DNA from: a virus
Virus record (IMG/VR): IMGVR_UViG_3300009496_000005
Coordinates: 1 to 64,000 of that record
Strand: one strand, 5' to 3'
DNA length: 64,000 nt
Shown: in pieces, positions 1 to 7,592 of the stretch
Numbering within the stretch: position 1 is the stretch's first letter
How the letters are laid out: each line of letters begins with the position of its first letter
Program-made: the position numbers and the translations under genes
The notes under the pieces: model-generated
What the model was told of the DNA's origin: nothing
Seen by the model: only the letters and a program-made list of their open reading frames with translations
Database searches by the model: none

Positions 1-357
1 ACACGACAGACGCCTTAAATATACTCCCGGGGAAGGCGGTCCCAACTTATTTTCACCAATTTTTCAATAATTCCCATAATTCAGAATATTCTTTATTATC
101 GCATATAGTGTGTATATATGTGTGCGTATGCTACAGCGGGGCCTTCTCGTCCTCCCAACACAGTTCTAACTATGCTACTATATAGTGTTATACTGAGGGA
201 TATCACATTTGGAAATAACCAGCAATTAAGGGCATTTAAAAGTATCCGCCCAGAACTATTGTGTATAGTGTGTTATAGTTAAGAATCATGTGAAAAGTGT
301 TGCTTATAGTTTACATTGTATATTATAAGCAACATTTACTACTATATAGATTATCAC
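1..357. other. gene-free region with TATAGTGT-type repeats
   Basis: No convincing ORF is present. A short element TATAGTGT recurs at 104-111, 181-188 and 264-271, with a related TATAGTTT at 305-312. A perfect 10-bp inverted repeat (GTTGCTTATA at 299-308 and its complement at 324-333, 15-nt loop) lies just before a sigma70 promoter. Near the left edge CGCCTT (about 11-16) and AAGGCG (about 33-38) could pair. The region may be a regulatory or replication-related intergenic segment. Its function cannot be assigned from sequence. Confidence 0.5.
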
Positions 358-386
358 TTGACAGCATACACATTATACTATATAAT
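358..386 (+). promoter_or_regulatory. sigma70-type promoter
   Basis: TTGACA at 358-363 and TATAAT at 381-386 are separated by 17 nt, a perfect consensus pair. The promoter drives the small membrane protein gene at 418 through a short leader carrying AGGAG. Confidence 0.8.
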
Positions 387-417
387 AAACTTATTGAAAC
401 TACACAGGAGAACACAC

Positions 418-612
418 ATGGAATCAATTAAAAACATAGCACAGGATATATTTACGGGAGCCAAGTCAATTGCAATACCCTTAGCGATCATGTTAAGCAC
501 GTTATTTGCTATAGACTACACACTTGGAGAAACAGTTGCAGAAACTGTATTTGTCACAGGCATAATCACTTACTGTTTATACATGATGGGCAACATTAAA
601 CGTCCACTATAA
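418..612 (+). CDS. small membrane protein
   Basis: The 64-aa product starts MESIKNIAQD and has two hydrophobic stretches (about residues 17-31 and 38-56), so it probably spans the inner membrane twice. The ATG at 418 was chosen because AGGAG sits 9 nt upstream and the consensus promoter at 358-386 ends only 31 nt before it; longer in-frame starts would lie upstream of the promoter. I do not recognise the family. Position directly after a strong host-type promoter suggests early expression. Confidence 0.65.
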   Translation: MESIKNIAQDIFTGAKSIAIPLAIMLSTLFAIDYTLGETVAETVFVTGIITYCLYMMGNIKRPL

Positions 613-698
613 CACAGTAAAGAAACTGTTTAATAATAAAGGTCAACAGCACTTGGACCGTATTCTAAATAGTGCAATCAGAGTAGACTAACTGTTAA

Positions 699-788
699 TA
701 GAACTTGGCACCCAAGCGGAGCGTCGGGTTCTACTAACAAAATTTTTACCGCGTCGGCAGTTACTTAGTGGTGCCCAGGTCTGGGGTC
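699..788 (+). ncRNA. candidate structured RNA / leader, GC-rich island
   Basis: This stretch is clearly richer in GC than its surroundings and dense in self-complementarity. TAGAAC 699-704 pairs with GTTCTA 728-733. CTTGG 704-708 pairs with CCAAG 712-716. GGCACC 707-712 can alternatively pair with GGTGCC 770-775. CCG/CGG pair at 749-757, and CCCA/TGGG pair just before a T-rich run. Several pairings are mutually exclusive, as in attenuators. It precedes the Smr gene at 820. No known RNA family is recognised. Confidence 0.35.
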
Positions 789-819
789 TTGTTGTTAATA
801 TCAGTGATAATTAATCGTT

Positions 820-1029
820 ATGCAGTTAGATTTACACGGCGTTCGACATCATGAAGTGGAATTATTGGTAGAGAATTGGGTATTAATGAATCAGGATTCA
901 GTGCCTTTAACTGTTATATGCGGTAACAGTCAGAGAATGATTGACTTGGTTATGGCTGTATTAAGGGAAATAGACTGTGAAACAGTTGCTATGGATCAGT
1001 ATGGAAGAATAGTGATTAGAAGAATATAA
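820..1029 (+). CDS. Smr-domain-like protein
   Basis: This 69-aa protein resembles a stand-alone Smr (small MutS-related) domain. The hallmark LDLHG lies at residues 3-7 and is followed by an amphipathic helix (HHEVELLVENW). The second conserved loop, usually TGxG, appears as VICGNS at 32-37. Smr domains bind or nick nucleic acids, and stand-alone copies occur in phages. The protein is slightly shorter than a typical domain of about 80 aa. No clear Shine-Dalgarno is seen; a GATAAT 8 nt before the ATG could be a -10 element but lacks a good -35. Confidence 0.6.
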   Translation: MQLDLHGVRHHEVELLVENWVLMNQDSVPLTVICGNSQRMIDLVMAVLREIDCETVAMDQYGRIVIRRI

Positions 1030-1125
1030 TCAATACAGTCAATATTCCCAAGCAGATAATTGAGTATTTAACGGTGTATAACACTATTGAGATTAGGCTG
1101 GTGATCAGTTGAATTATGGAATTTA

Positions 1126-2685
1126 TCAATGTATTTGAGTATTTCCTGATAAAGGTTGGTCTGTTGCTATAAGGTCAAAGTATATTTCCCAATTACTGTC
1201 TGTAAACATACGTCTAACTCTGTAAGGCACACGGTGTTGTTTAAGCCAATTGTTTGCCCATTCTGTGTCTAATTCCAGTGGATCTGTGCCCATTGCTGTA
1301 AGCATTTCGCTGTTGGCATCGTTTTGATGTTCCCAATCTTGATAATAAAACTCTAATGCTTTCTCACGACCTAGGTGCTTTTTGATCATCACAGCAAAGT
1401 CTTTTAGTGTGGGATACTTGTCTGCACTATATTCCTCACCCAATGCACGGCGTTTTGCATTTACTTCTACTTGAAAACGCAGTGAATTCTTTTGATATTT
1501 AGGTGGTATTGAAGTGTCTATGTCTAATTTCAGTATTTTAAATGCTGATTTTAAGCCTTTGCTCTGTAACCAACTGTTAAGTGTGTCTATGTCTTCATCT
1601 CTGTATGTTCTAGGATTGGGTAATCCTTTTTGTCCAGGTAATATCAGGTCTGCATCACGCAATCCATGACGAACTTTGAAGTTTGAGAAGTATAAATCCC
1701 ACACAACGTCTAGGAATTCTTTGGCAATTTCTTTGTCGTCTGTGTGATCCCATATTAATCCTGCTAATTTATTACTGCTTAGACTGTTCTCTATTTGTGC
1801 TTCTGCTATGTAATCCTCTACTATGTCCTCTGGTTTTACATAGTTTTCTGGAATTAATTTAATTAATTGTGTATCGCTTAATGCTTTTTGAACTTCCTCT
1901 TTATCATAACTGTCTCTGTCCATGGGATCTTGTGAGAAACCAGGATGATCTGTGTATAAATCATCAACGTTGTCTAATTCGAAATCTTTTCGTTGCTGTT
2001 GATCATAGCCTACAGCACGGAATTTACCTCGGGTTTTATCAATTATGGATTTGGTAAACTGTTTACCTGCTGGTGATGTCTGCCTACCAAAGTAAAAAGG
2101 TTTGCCTAAATAACCAATTAATGCAATTAATAACTTACTGGCTATGCCTTTATCTCTGTGATTGGGATCAGTTGCTACTGTATTTCCAATATATCCATCT
2201 CTGTAAGGCCTAACACTCATGAAACCCAGTGGCTTTCTGGAGTTTGCCATAAAGGCTTTATTGCCAATATTCTTTAATTTATCTGTGAATGTTTGTGGAT
2301 CTTCATAAGGATCTATGCTGTGATATATTTGAATATTACCATTCTCATCTTGGAACAGTTCATGCTCTAGGTTAAGTCCAGGTATTTTTCCTAATTTTAT
2401 TGAGGGACCTTGACCTGAATACTTGTTTCCTGTTTGATCTCCTTTATACACACTTTGCACATAACCCATATCATCTGTTTTATAGTCAGGAATATTTATA
2501 GGTGCTTCACTGATACCTGGTTTTTTAAGTGTTAAAATCCATTTACTTGCTATCTGTCTTGCTTCTTGATCACCGAGTGTTTGGAATCTTTTCTTCAGCA
2601 TGTCTGCACTTTGCACTTTAATGAAGGGCATATCACCAGGATCAATGCTGTCTAAATACTGAAAATATTCGCTATAGTCGTTCAT
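1126..2685 (-). CDS. late protein with internal GNAT-like domain
   Basis: The 519-aa product is encoded on the minus strand. An internal segment around residues 155-200 has the acetyl-CoA-binding pattern of GNAT acetyltransferases (VATDPNHRDKGIASKLL), preceded by a beta-strand pair. The flanking regions (about 150 N-terminal and 300 C-terminal residues) are not recognised. The ATG at 2685 is preferred over the TTG at 2721 or ATG at 2709 because a late box GATAAATA ends 5 nt upstream. The same spacing is seen at five other late genes here. Late control suggests a virion-associated or morphogenesis-stage protein; the acetylation target is unknown. Confidence 0.65.
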   Translation of the reverse strand: MNDYSEYFQYLDSIDPGDMPFIKVQSADMLKKRFQTLGDQEARQIASKWILTLKKPGISEAPINIPDYKTDDMGYVQSVYKGDQTGNKYSGQGPSIKLGKIPGLNLEHELFQDENGNIQIYHSIDPYEDPQTFTDKLKNIGNKAFMANSRKPLGFMSVRPYRDGYIGNTVATDPNHRDKGIASKLLIALIGYLGKPFYFGRQTSPAGKQFTKSIIDKTRGKFRAVGYDQQQRKDFELDNVDDLYTDHPGFSQDPMDRDSYDKEEVQKALSDTQLIKLIPENYVKPEDIVEDYIAEAQIENSLSSNKLAGLIWDHTDDKEIAKEFLDVVWDLYFSNFKVRHGLRDADLILPGQKGLPNPRTYRDEDIDTLNSWLQSKGLKSAFKILKLDIDTSIPPKYQKNSLRFQVEVNAKRRALGEEYSADKYPTLKDFAVMIKKHLGREKALEFYYQDWEHQNDANSEMLTAMGTDPLELDTEWANNWLKQHRVPYRVRRMFTDSNWEIYFDLIATDQPLSGNTQIH

Positions 2686-2690
2686 ACTAG

Positions 2691-2698
2691 TATTTATC
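2691..2698 (-). promoter_or_regulatory. T4-type late promoter box
   Basis: GATAAATA read on the minus strand, followed by CTAGT and then the ATG at 2685. In T4 the late box spans about -13 to -6, which would place the transcript start on the A of the ATG. Confidence 0.7.
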
Positions 2699-2714
2699 GT
2701 AAGTTCCATTTCGA

Positions 2715-2742
2715 TTGACAAACCCTGGAAAGATGCTATACT
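2715..2742 (+). promoter_or_regulatory. sigma70-type promoter
   Basis: TTGACA 2715-2720 and TATACT 2737-2742 are separated by 16 nt. It points away from the late gene on the opposite strand and drives the small genes at 2773 and 2943. Confidence 0.8.
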
Positions 2743-2772
2743 ATATACATAGTTAGGAAAAAAGGAGTATAA

Positions 2773-2943
2773 ATGGAAATAATTAAATGGATAATTGCAA
2801 TACTGAGCACTTTTTATAAGTGGACAGCAGTAGCCATATTTTTATTAGTTGCTAGTTACAGCACAATAATTATTGTATTTGGTGCATTTATTTGGGGAAT
2901 TTTAGCATTAGTTACTTCACCAAAGAATAAGGAGTTCATTTAA
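2773..2943 (+). CDS. small two-helix membrane protein
   Basis: This 56-aa ORF begins MEIIKWIIAI with an AAGGAG ribosome-binding site 5-10 nt upstream. Residues of roughly 5-12 and 18-48 are strongly hydrophobic, so it is probably an inner-membrane peptide. Its stop overlaps the ATG of the next gene (TAATG), implying translational coupling. The family is not recognised. Confidence 0.6.
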   Translation: MEIIKWIIAILSTFYKWTAVAIFLLVASYSTIIIVFGAFIWGILALVTSPKNKEFI

Positions 2944-3404
2944 TGAATAATATAGAATTAAACAAAACATTTACATTTGAAATTAATAATATTTCTTTTG
3001 GAGACTTACCCACAGAAGTATTAAATGAAATATTAACTGATGGTAGGTTAGTTTCACACTTTTTAGAACGCCAATTAGAAATATGGTTTCCTGAATTAAC
3101 ATTTGTGGATGGCAAAGGTCACGATCACATAGACACAGATGGAAATCTATATGACCAAAAGTGTTATACAGATGGTGGATTAGCATTTGCACCCTCAAAT
3201 ATGATAGGCAAAGGCAGATACATTGTAGAAGACGTTGCTACAGAACATTGTAAAAAGATTACCTATATTTGCTGTGATGTAATAGACTTCCCCACAGTAA
3301 ATGTTAGATTCGTTAAAGGCTCTGACTTATTAAAAGAGTTTCCAACATTTAAAATCAAAAATAGGAAAACAAAGGAGGACAGGAAGAACTTCTTTGAATT
3401 ATAA
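2943..3404 (+). CDS. possible PD-(D/E)XK-like nuclease or unknown protein
   Basis: The 153-aa product has a conserved-looking core, GKGHDHIDTDGNLYDQKCYT (about residues 58-77). This is reminiscent of a restriction-endonuclease-like D...(D/E/Q)xK active site, with an acidic residue followed by a QxK. A basic tail ends the protein (KIKNRKTKEDRK). The fold assignment is inferred from this motif alone and is weak. The gene is translationally coupled to the membrane peptide upstream and lies under the early-type promoter at 2715. Confidence 0.4.
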   Translation: MNNIELNKTFTFEINNISFGDLPTEVLNEILTDGRLVSHFLERQLEIWFPELTFVDGKGHDHIDTDGNLYDQKCYTDGGLAFAPSNMIGKGRYIVEDVATEHCKKITYICCDVIDFPTVNVRFVKGSDLLKEFPTFKIKNRKTKEDRKNFFEL

Positions 3405-3408
3405 ATTT

Positions 3409-3416
3409 GATAAATA
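3409..3416 (+). promoter_or_regulatory. T4-type late promoter box
   Basis: GATAAATA ends 5 nt before the ATG at 3422, again implying a leaderless late transcript. It lies just after the stop codon of the preceding gene. Confidence 0.7.
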
Positions 3417-3421
3417 GTTGT

Positions 3422-4237
3422 ATGCAACTAACAGATTTTGATAACATTGTAATTAACGAGTCTAGAAGACCAGAAGTCTTAATGATTATAGAGAACGGAC
3501 AGGTTAACGAAGTGAATTTAAAAAAGATGTTGGCTACAGCAGGCCTAGTAGGCGCATTGTTTACAGCAGGTAATGTTAGTGCATACGACAACAAAGATTT
3601 AATGAAAATGGGATTCAATCCAAGCGAAGCAAATCAATTAGCACAAATGATTGATTCAGATCCTCAGCAAGCCGCAGACATAATAAACAATACAATTGAT
3701 AATATGCGTCAAATAGATGGCCAAGGTGCTAAAAGAGTTTATGGTGGAGATACTTTAACTTTTCCAAAGACTGATGCCGCAAGTGTAGGAACAACTAAGC
3801 CTACAAACTTAGGACCTATGATAGGAACTAGGCAAGACCCACAGAGTTCATCTTATGATGGCAAACCTAGTGGAAGTAAAGACCCATTTGGTTTAAGTCC
3901 TGAGATGAATAGAGGTTCGGGTGATCCTGAGAAACTTAAGAAGAATGCTTTAATACTTAGAGATGTTCTTAATGCAGATCGTTCAGTAGCCAAACATATT
4001 AATAGAGTTTATTATTCATCACAATTAAATAAAATTGTAATTATTCCTAATTATCAAGATTATGGAAGACAAGCAGGTGTAAAAATTAACAGTAAACTAG
4101 GACAAGGTGTATTAGATAATATAGGCCGTCGAATGGTTACTCCAATAATTACAAGAGCAATAGCAAAATTTGGTGTCCCTGGACTTGATATGGACAATGT
4201 TGTTATTGTCGATAGAATGTCGAGAGCACCGAGATAA
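3422..4237 (+). CDS. late protein with hydrophobic N-terminal segment (possible virion protein)
   Basis: The 271-aa product starts MQLTDFDNIV. A hydrophobic stretch of about 15 residues (LATAGLVGALFTAG, near residue 37-50) precedes a long polar, Gly/Pro/Ser-rich middle and a basic C-terminal domain. The ATG at 3422 is chosen because the late box ends 5 nt before it; a TTG start at 3407 would lie upstream of the box. The function is unknown. Late control suggests a structural or ejected protein. It overlaps the next gene (TAATG). Confidence 0.6.
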   Translation: MQLTDFDNIVINESRRPEVLMIIENGQVNEVNLKKMLATAGLVGALFTAGNVSAYDNKDLMKMGFNPSEANQLAQMIDSDPQQAADIINNTIDNMRQIDGQGAKRVYGGDTLTFPKTDAASVGTTKPTNLGPMIGTRQDPQSSSYDGKPSGSKDPFGLSPEMNRGSGDPEKLKKNALILRDVLNADRSVAKHINRVYYSSQLNKIVIIPNYQDYGRQAGVKINSKLGQGVLDNIGRRMVTPIITRAIAKFGVPGLDMDNVVIVDRMSRAPR

Positions 4238-4728
4238 TGAAATTACTCGAAGTTGGCCAAGTTATTGATCTAAACGCCAGAAGAACCGCAAAAGAATTAA
4301 TTCAATTAGGCAACGACAGACTAGAAGGCATGTCTTGGCTTAATGAAAAATTCTATGAGATTAAGAAGTTAAACTGGAAAACTGTTCCTGCTAATCAAGT
4401 TTATAAAGGCTTGGTTAAACAAGCAGATCAATTTGCAGAGTTTTATGTGGTTTTTATGCAAAATTCAGAAAAGTTTTTTGATAAAGCAGATGAATATGTA
4501 AATAATATTTCAAACAGTGATTTACCTGATAATATATATGATGAATTACAGGCTGTTATAATGAGTAACGTTCAGAATAGATTAGAATTTACTCAAACAG
4601 AATTAGAGAATTTATTTGATGCAGTTTCAACACAGATGACACCTAATATGTCTAAAGCAATATCACAGAGAGCAAACAAACACTACAAATCCAGTATTAA
4701 AAATGAATCTTTTTACGATAACCTATGA
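4237..4728 (+). CDS. unknown late-operon protein
   Basis: This 163-aa mostly alpha-helical protein starts MKLLEVGQVI at a TAATG overlap with the preceding gene, so it is probably translated from the same late transcript. It has no recognised motif; helices with heptad-like spacing occur around residues 60-150. Its last 26 nt overlap the start of the glycosyltransferase-like gene. Co-expression with the 271-aa late protein suggests a common role. Confidence 0.55.
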   Translation: MKLLEVGQVIDLNARRTAKELIQLGNDRLEGMSWLNEKFYEIKKLNWKTVPANQVYKGLVKQADQFAEFYVVFMQNSEKFFDKADEYVNNISNSDLPDNIYDELQAVIMSNVQNRLEFTQTELENLFDAVSTQMTPNMSKAISQRANKHYKSSIKNESFYDNL

Positions 4729-5512
4729 GGAAGACCTAGAACGTAGTCTTATTCAAGCAGAAAGTATACAAAAGTTCGTAACTAACCCAATTAACTACTA
4801 TATCTTTATAAACGAAGCACACGACGTCTGTGAGCGTCTAAGACACCATTTCAACCAGTTCAATTGCACCATTCTTACCAGAGCAGACTTACCTAATTAT
4901 AAGTATCCTGAATACGGTTGGGATAGCCAACAACTTATTAAACTTGCTATGGTTGATTACTTCAAAGAGGATTACTTGATATTAGATAGCAAACTATTCT
5001 TTACTAAATCCACAGATACAAATATGTTTAAAGGACTAGGTGGTAATAGATTAGTGCCAATTGATAGAGATGATATTAAAAAGAGTGTGCAAATATATTC
5101 TAATATTCTAAATAAACCTGAGCCAACGCACTATTTAAGTATGTGGCCTTTCTATATTGACGTAAAAGTATTCGAAAATATTGATATTAATTCACTACAA
5201 TTCGATTTGTTTGGTGCATTTACACCGTTTGAATATGCTTATTATTCTATTTTATGTGGCGAAGAGTATATTAATACCAATATTAATTCCAATGTAAAGG
5301 ACTGTTTAAGAGTCACAATGCAGAAACATTTCGATATAATTGATACATGGCCTGACTACCATTGCATGTTCTTCAAACCAGACCTATTAACCAGAGAACA
5401 AATGGAAATAGCATGTGACTATGTGAATAGTTTAGGAATAAAAGTCCAATTAAAACAAGCAGTTTGCAGAGAGATAGAAACTTTTATCCTAAAACCGGTT
5501 GACAATACATAA
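4703..5512 (+). CDS. glycosyltransferase-like protein (DUF6492-like)
   Basis: The 269-aa product starts MNLFTITYEEDLERSLI. The pattern YGWDSQQLIKLA followed by DYLILDSKLFF resembles GT-A-fold putative glycosyltransferases of the DUF6492 type, where the DSxxFF/DSD region binds the nucleotide-sugar metal. Substrate and acceptor are unknown. The ORF overlaps the upstream gene by 26 nt. A sigma70 promoter with an AACCGGTT palindrome lies within its last codons. It is one of several glycosyltransferase-like genes in the window. Confidence 0.5.
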   Translation: MNLFTITYEEDLERSLIQAESIQKFVTNPINYYIFINEAHDVCERLRHHFNQFNCTILTRADLPNYKYPEYGWDSQQLIKLAMVDYFKEDYLILDSKLFFTKSTDTNMFKGLGGNRLVPIDRDDIKKSVQIYSNILNKPEPTHYLSMWPFYIDVKVFENIDINSLQFDLFGAFTPFEYAYYSILCGEEYINTNINSNVKDCLRVTMQKHFDIIDTWPDYHCMFFKPDLLTREQMEIACDYVNSLGIKVQLKQAVCREIETFILKPVDNT

Positions 5513-5526
5513 ATTGATGTTATTAT
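5493..5526 (+). promoter_or_regulatory. sigma70-type promoter with AACCGGTT element
   Basis: The palindrome AACCGGTT (5493-5500) overlaps TTGACA (5499-5504). A -10-like TATTAT lies at 5521-5526 (16-nt spacer). A leader with an imperfect hairpin around 5540-5559 leads to the winged-helix gene at 5598. Confidence 0.65.
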
Positions 5527-5597
5527 TATAAAACTGTGAAGATTACCACTAGGTGATCTAAGCAGTATTTTGTTTAATGTTGAAAATAGGAGGTCAT

Positions 5598-5858
5598 ATG
5601 ACTACATCAACAACTACTAAGCAGGACAAAGTCCTAGCAGTTCTTTCAGAAGGAAGAACATTATCAAGTGCTCAAATGAGAGCATTCTTTGGTATTGGTA
5701 ACCCACAAGCAGTAATCCAAGCATTACGTTTTTCAGGTTATCCAATCTACCTAAATACTGTAACTGATACAAAAGGAAGAAGCAGAAACGTTTATCGTTT
5801 AGGCACTCCTTCAAAGGCTGTTATTGCCGCTGGTTACAGAGCATTGGCTACATCGTAA
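5598..5858 (+). CDS. small winged-helix-like DNA-binding protein
   Basis: This 86-aa protein starts MTTSTTTKQDKVLAVL at an ATG preceded by a strong AGGAGG. The pattern (LSSAQMRAFFGIGNPQAVIQALRFSG followed by a hairpin with KGRSRNVYRLG) fits a helix-turn-helix with a beta wing. This suggests a transcription regulator or DNA-binding accessory protein. It is transcribed as a single-gene unit: an early-type promoter upstream and a strong terminator directly downstream. The target is unknown. Confidence 0.6.
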   Translation: MTTSTTTKQDKVLAVLSEGRTLSSAQMRAFFGIGNPQAVIQALRFSGYPIYLNTVTDTKGRSRNVYRLGTPSKAVIAAGYRALATS

Positions 5859-5871
5859 GCATTGCTAAACC

Positions 5872-5899
5872 AAAAAAGGCCCTACGGGGCCTTTTTTTT
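5872..5899 (+). terminator. intrinsic terminator
   Basis: An 8-bp stem (AAAGGCCC / GGGCCTTT) closes a UACG tetraloop of the UNCG class and is followed by T8. It ends the winged-helix transcript, 3 nt before a late box. Confidence 0.9.
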
Positions 5900-5901
5900 A
5901 T

Positions 5902-5909
5902 AATAAATA
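5902..5909 (+). promoter_or_regulatory. T4-type late promoter box
   Basis: AATAAATA fits the NATAAATA form of the late box. It sits 28 nt before the NadE start and directly after an intrinsic terminator. Confidence 0.5.
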
Positions 5910-5937
5910 TAAATGCAGGCTAACTACACACAGGAAC

Positions 5938-6891
5938 ATGGACATTAAAGACAGTATTTTAAGATTAAATGCAAGGGGCGGAGACCCTATTGTATTAGAC
6001 AATGACTTAGATGTATTGCTTACGGCCTTAATAGAAAAAGAGGTATATGCAGATAACATAGTTGAACTCAGAGACGGTCTAGTTTCTGATCTAGTAAAAT
6101 ATAAAGACACTTATAATATAGAGACAGTTGTCTTGGGTATGAGTGGCGGCATTGATAGTGCCTTAACTGCCTCATTGTTTAGAGATGCAGGTTATAGAGT
6201 GATAGGTGTTACACTCCCAATTGAACAACACCCAGACGAAACTATGCGAGGCGTTGAAGCCTGTGAGAAATTAGGCATAGAACATCTTCAAGTAGACCTA
6301 ACAAAAGAATTTAAATCGATGTGCGAAGGCATAAGCCATTTGGATTCTAACATCAATAGGTTCAACGATGATGAAGATGAAAAGGATGTTAAGATTAGGA
6401 GAGGCAATATCAAAGCAAGGTTGCGTATGATTACTCTTTATAACTTAGCAAGTTTACACAAAGGATTTGTTGCCAGCACTGATAACTTCAGTGAGTTGGC
6501 GGCAGGCTTCTGGACACTACACGGAGACGTGGGTGATGTTGCACCAATTCAAAGTTTAACTAAGAGTTGGGAAGTGCCAGCAATGGCAGAACTACAAGGT
6601 GTTCCAGAGTCTATAATATTAGCGAAACCAACAGATGGGTTGGGTGTTGCTAATGGTGATGAAGACCAGTTTGGTTGCAGTTACCTTGAGTTTGATATAG
6701 GATTGCTAAGTCGTTGTTACGGTTTAGACTATCAGTCAAACTCAAAACGTATGAAGGATGTTTTCGATATTGTTGATAGTAGAGTTGGGTCTACAGTTTA
6801 CAAACGATTTAATCCTTCGAATTTAAATCACCCAACACAGCCTGATAGGTATGACTTATTAGGAAACTATGACAAAATTTTAAGGAGATAA
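5938..6891 (+). CDS. nadE: NAD+ synthase (ammonia-dependent type)
   Basis: NadE makes NAD+ from deamido-NAD (nicotinate adenine dinucleotide) using ATP and ammonia. The 317-aa protein has the ATP-pyrophosphatase loop SGGIDSA at residues 69-75. The NadE signatures follow: RGNIKARLRMITLYN, STDNFSELAAGFWT and HGDVGDVAPI. There is no glutaminase domain, so ammonia is the likely nitrogen donor. About 60 N-terminal residues precede the catalytic domain. It lies with the next gene between two terminators, under a late-type box. A phage copy may sustain NAD during infection or counter NAD-depleting defences; that role is inference. Confidence 0.9.
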   Translation: MDIKDSILRLNARGGDPIVLDNDLDVLLTALIEKEVYADNIVELRDGLVSDLVKYKDTYNIETVVLGMSGGIDSALTASLFRDAGYRVIGVTLPIEQHPDETMRGVEACEKLGIEHLQVDLTKEFKSMCEGISHLDSNINRFNDDEDEKDVKIRRGNIKARLRMITLYNLASLHKGFVASTDNFSELAAGFWTLHGDVGDVAPIQSLTKSWEVPAMAELQGVPESIILAKPTDGLGVANGDEDQFGCSYLEFDIGLLSRCYGLDYQSNSKRMKDVFDIVDSRVGSTVYKRFNPSNLNHPTQPDRYDLLGNYDKILRR

Positions 6892-6894
6892 ACC

Positions 6895-7212
6895 ATGGAA
6901 AATATCATCGGAATTATTGTCTTAGTTGCTGTTGCAGGATTTGTAGCATACAAAGTATTTGGAAACAAAGACTCGGTTGCTCCAGCACCTGTTAAAGCAC
7001 CAACACCAGCACCTGCTCCAAAGGCGGCACCTGTTGTTGAGGCGAAGGCAGAGCCAAAAGCAAAGGCTCCTTCCAAAGCAGAACTAACTAAACTTACTAA
7101 AAAAGCACTTGATGAAAAGGCTTTAGAAGTAGGCATTAAGTTAGATGCTAGGAAAACTAAGGATGCAATGATCAAAGACTTCCAAAAGGAATTCAAAGCA
7201 CAACAGAAGTAG
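6895..7212 (+). CDS. membrane-anchored protein with HeH/SAP-like C-terminus
   Basis: The 105-aa product has an N-terminal transmembrane helix (IIGIIVLVAVAGFVAYKVF) and an Ala/Pro/Lys-rich flexible linker (about residues 30-60). A short helix-extended-loop-helix-like module follows (LTKKALDEKALEVGIKLDARKTKDAMI), resembling HeH/SAP folds of phage proteins. It starts 3 nt after the NadE stop with an AAGGAG site, so the two are co-transcribed. It could tether nucleic acid or a partner at the inner membrane; this is inferred. Confidence 0.5.
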   Translation: MENIIGIIVLVAVAGFVAYKVFGNKDSVAPAPVKAPTPAPAPKAAPVVEAKAEPKAKAPSKAELTKLTKKALDEKALEVGIKLDARKTKDAMIKDFQKEFKAQQK

Positions 7213-7227
7213 TCAACTGTTAAACCG

Positions 7228-7256
7228 AAAAAGCACTCCGAAGAGTGCTTTTTTTT
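7228..7256 (+). terminator. intrinsic terminator
   Basis: The hairpin GCACTC-CGAA-GAGTGC with flanking A and T runs ends the NadE operon. The T-run abuts the next late box. Confidence 0.9.
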
Positions 7257-7264
7257 GATAAATA
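7257..7264 (+). promoter_or_regulatory. T4-type late promoter box for the riboswitch transcript
   Basis: GATAAATA begins at the base after the terminator T-run. The predicted transcript starts near 7270, just upstream of the first glutamine aptamer. Confidence 0.7.
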
Positions 7265-7286
7265 TTAATGTAACGCAAGTTACACT

Positions 7287-7344
7287 CGTTCATTCACTCT
7301 AAATGTAGCAGTGAACGGAAGTAGTCAAGAAGACGAAGGAACGC
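7287..7344 (+). promoter_or_regulatory. glutamine riboswitch aptamer 1
   Basis: The stretch carries the conserved pieces of the glnA/Downstream-peptide (L-glutamine) aptamer in order: CGTTCA, a P2 stem TTCACT/AGTGAA, GGAAGTAG, and CGAAGGAACGC. P1 forms between CGTTC (7287-7291) and GAACG (7339-7343). The third stem is weaker than in aptamer 2. Confidence 0.85.
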
Positions 7345-7349
7345 ATCTT

Positions 7350-7415
7350 CGTTCATCCTTAACAGGACGGAAGTAGGTGATAATACCGAAGGAACGCATC
7401 TCATTAAAGGAGATG
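7350..7415 (+). promoter_or_regulatory. glutamine riboswitch aptamer 2 with SD-sequestering hairpin
   Basis: CGTTCATCC and GGACGGAAGTAGG are followed by CCGAAGGAACGC (ending 7397), matching the glutamine aptamer consensus closely. Only 5 nt separate it from aptamer 1. Directly after it, CATCTC (7397-7402) pairs with GAGATG (7410-7415), burying the AAGGAG ribosome-binding site of the ORF at 7420. This suggests translational control. The last aptamer base is shared with the hairpin, so the two structures may compete. Confidence 0.88.
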
Positions 7416-7419
7416 TTAA

Positions 7420-7584
7420 ATGACTAAGTATCAGGAAACAGCACAACTCAAACGTGCTGTAAGAAGAACACTTAAGAATAAAAAAATTGTAGCAAGCCTA
7501 TATCAATTCCCTCACGTTGAAAAACAAAAGAGAAGTGATAGTGAATTGCCACTGTATATAACAGACAATCCGTTTTATCCTTAA
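7420..7584 (+). CDS. 54-aa basic peptide under tandem glutamine riboswitch
   Basis: The ORF encodes MTKYQETAQLKRAVRRTLKN and continues to a 54-aa, Lys/Arg-rich peptide ending in an aromatic/Pro tail. It is the only gene between the riboswitch and a terminator, fitting the 'downstream peptide' arrangement. In cyanobacteria, glutamine riboswitches control gifB, which encodes the small basic glutamine synthetase inactivating factor IF17. A similar role (binding host glutamine synthetase) is an inference from size, charge and context; no sequence identity to IF7/IF17 is claimed. Confidence 0.75.
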   Translation: MTKYQETAQLKRAVRRTLKNKKIVASLYQFPHVEKQKRSDSELPLYITDNPFYP

Positions 7585-7592
7585 GGCAATAA

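Noticed and set aside
699-788. tRNA or tmRNA gene in the GC-rich island (GGTTCTA resembles a T-loop)
   Set aside because: No acceptor stem, anticodon arm or CCA context can be built around it; a different structured RNA is more likely.
7268-7273. ATG just after the late box at 7257
   Set aside because: It is followed immediately by TAA, so it cannot encode a product. The downstream sequence is the glutamine aptamer.
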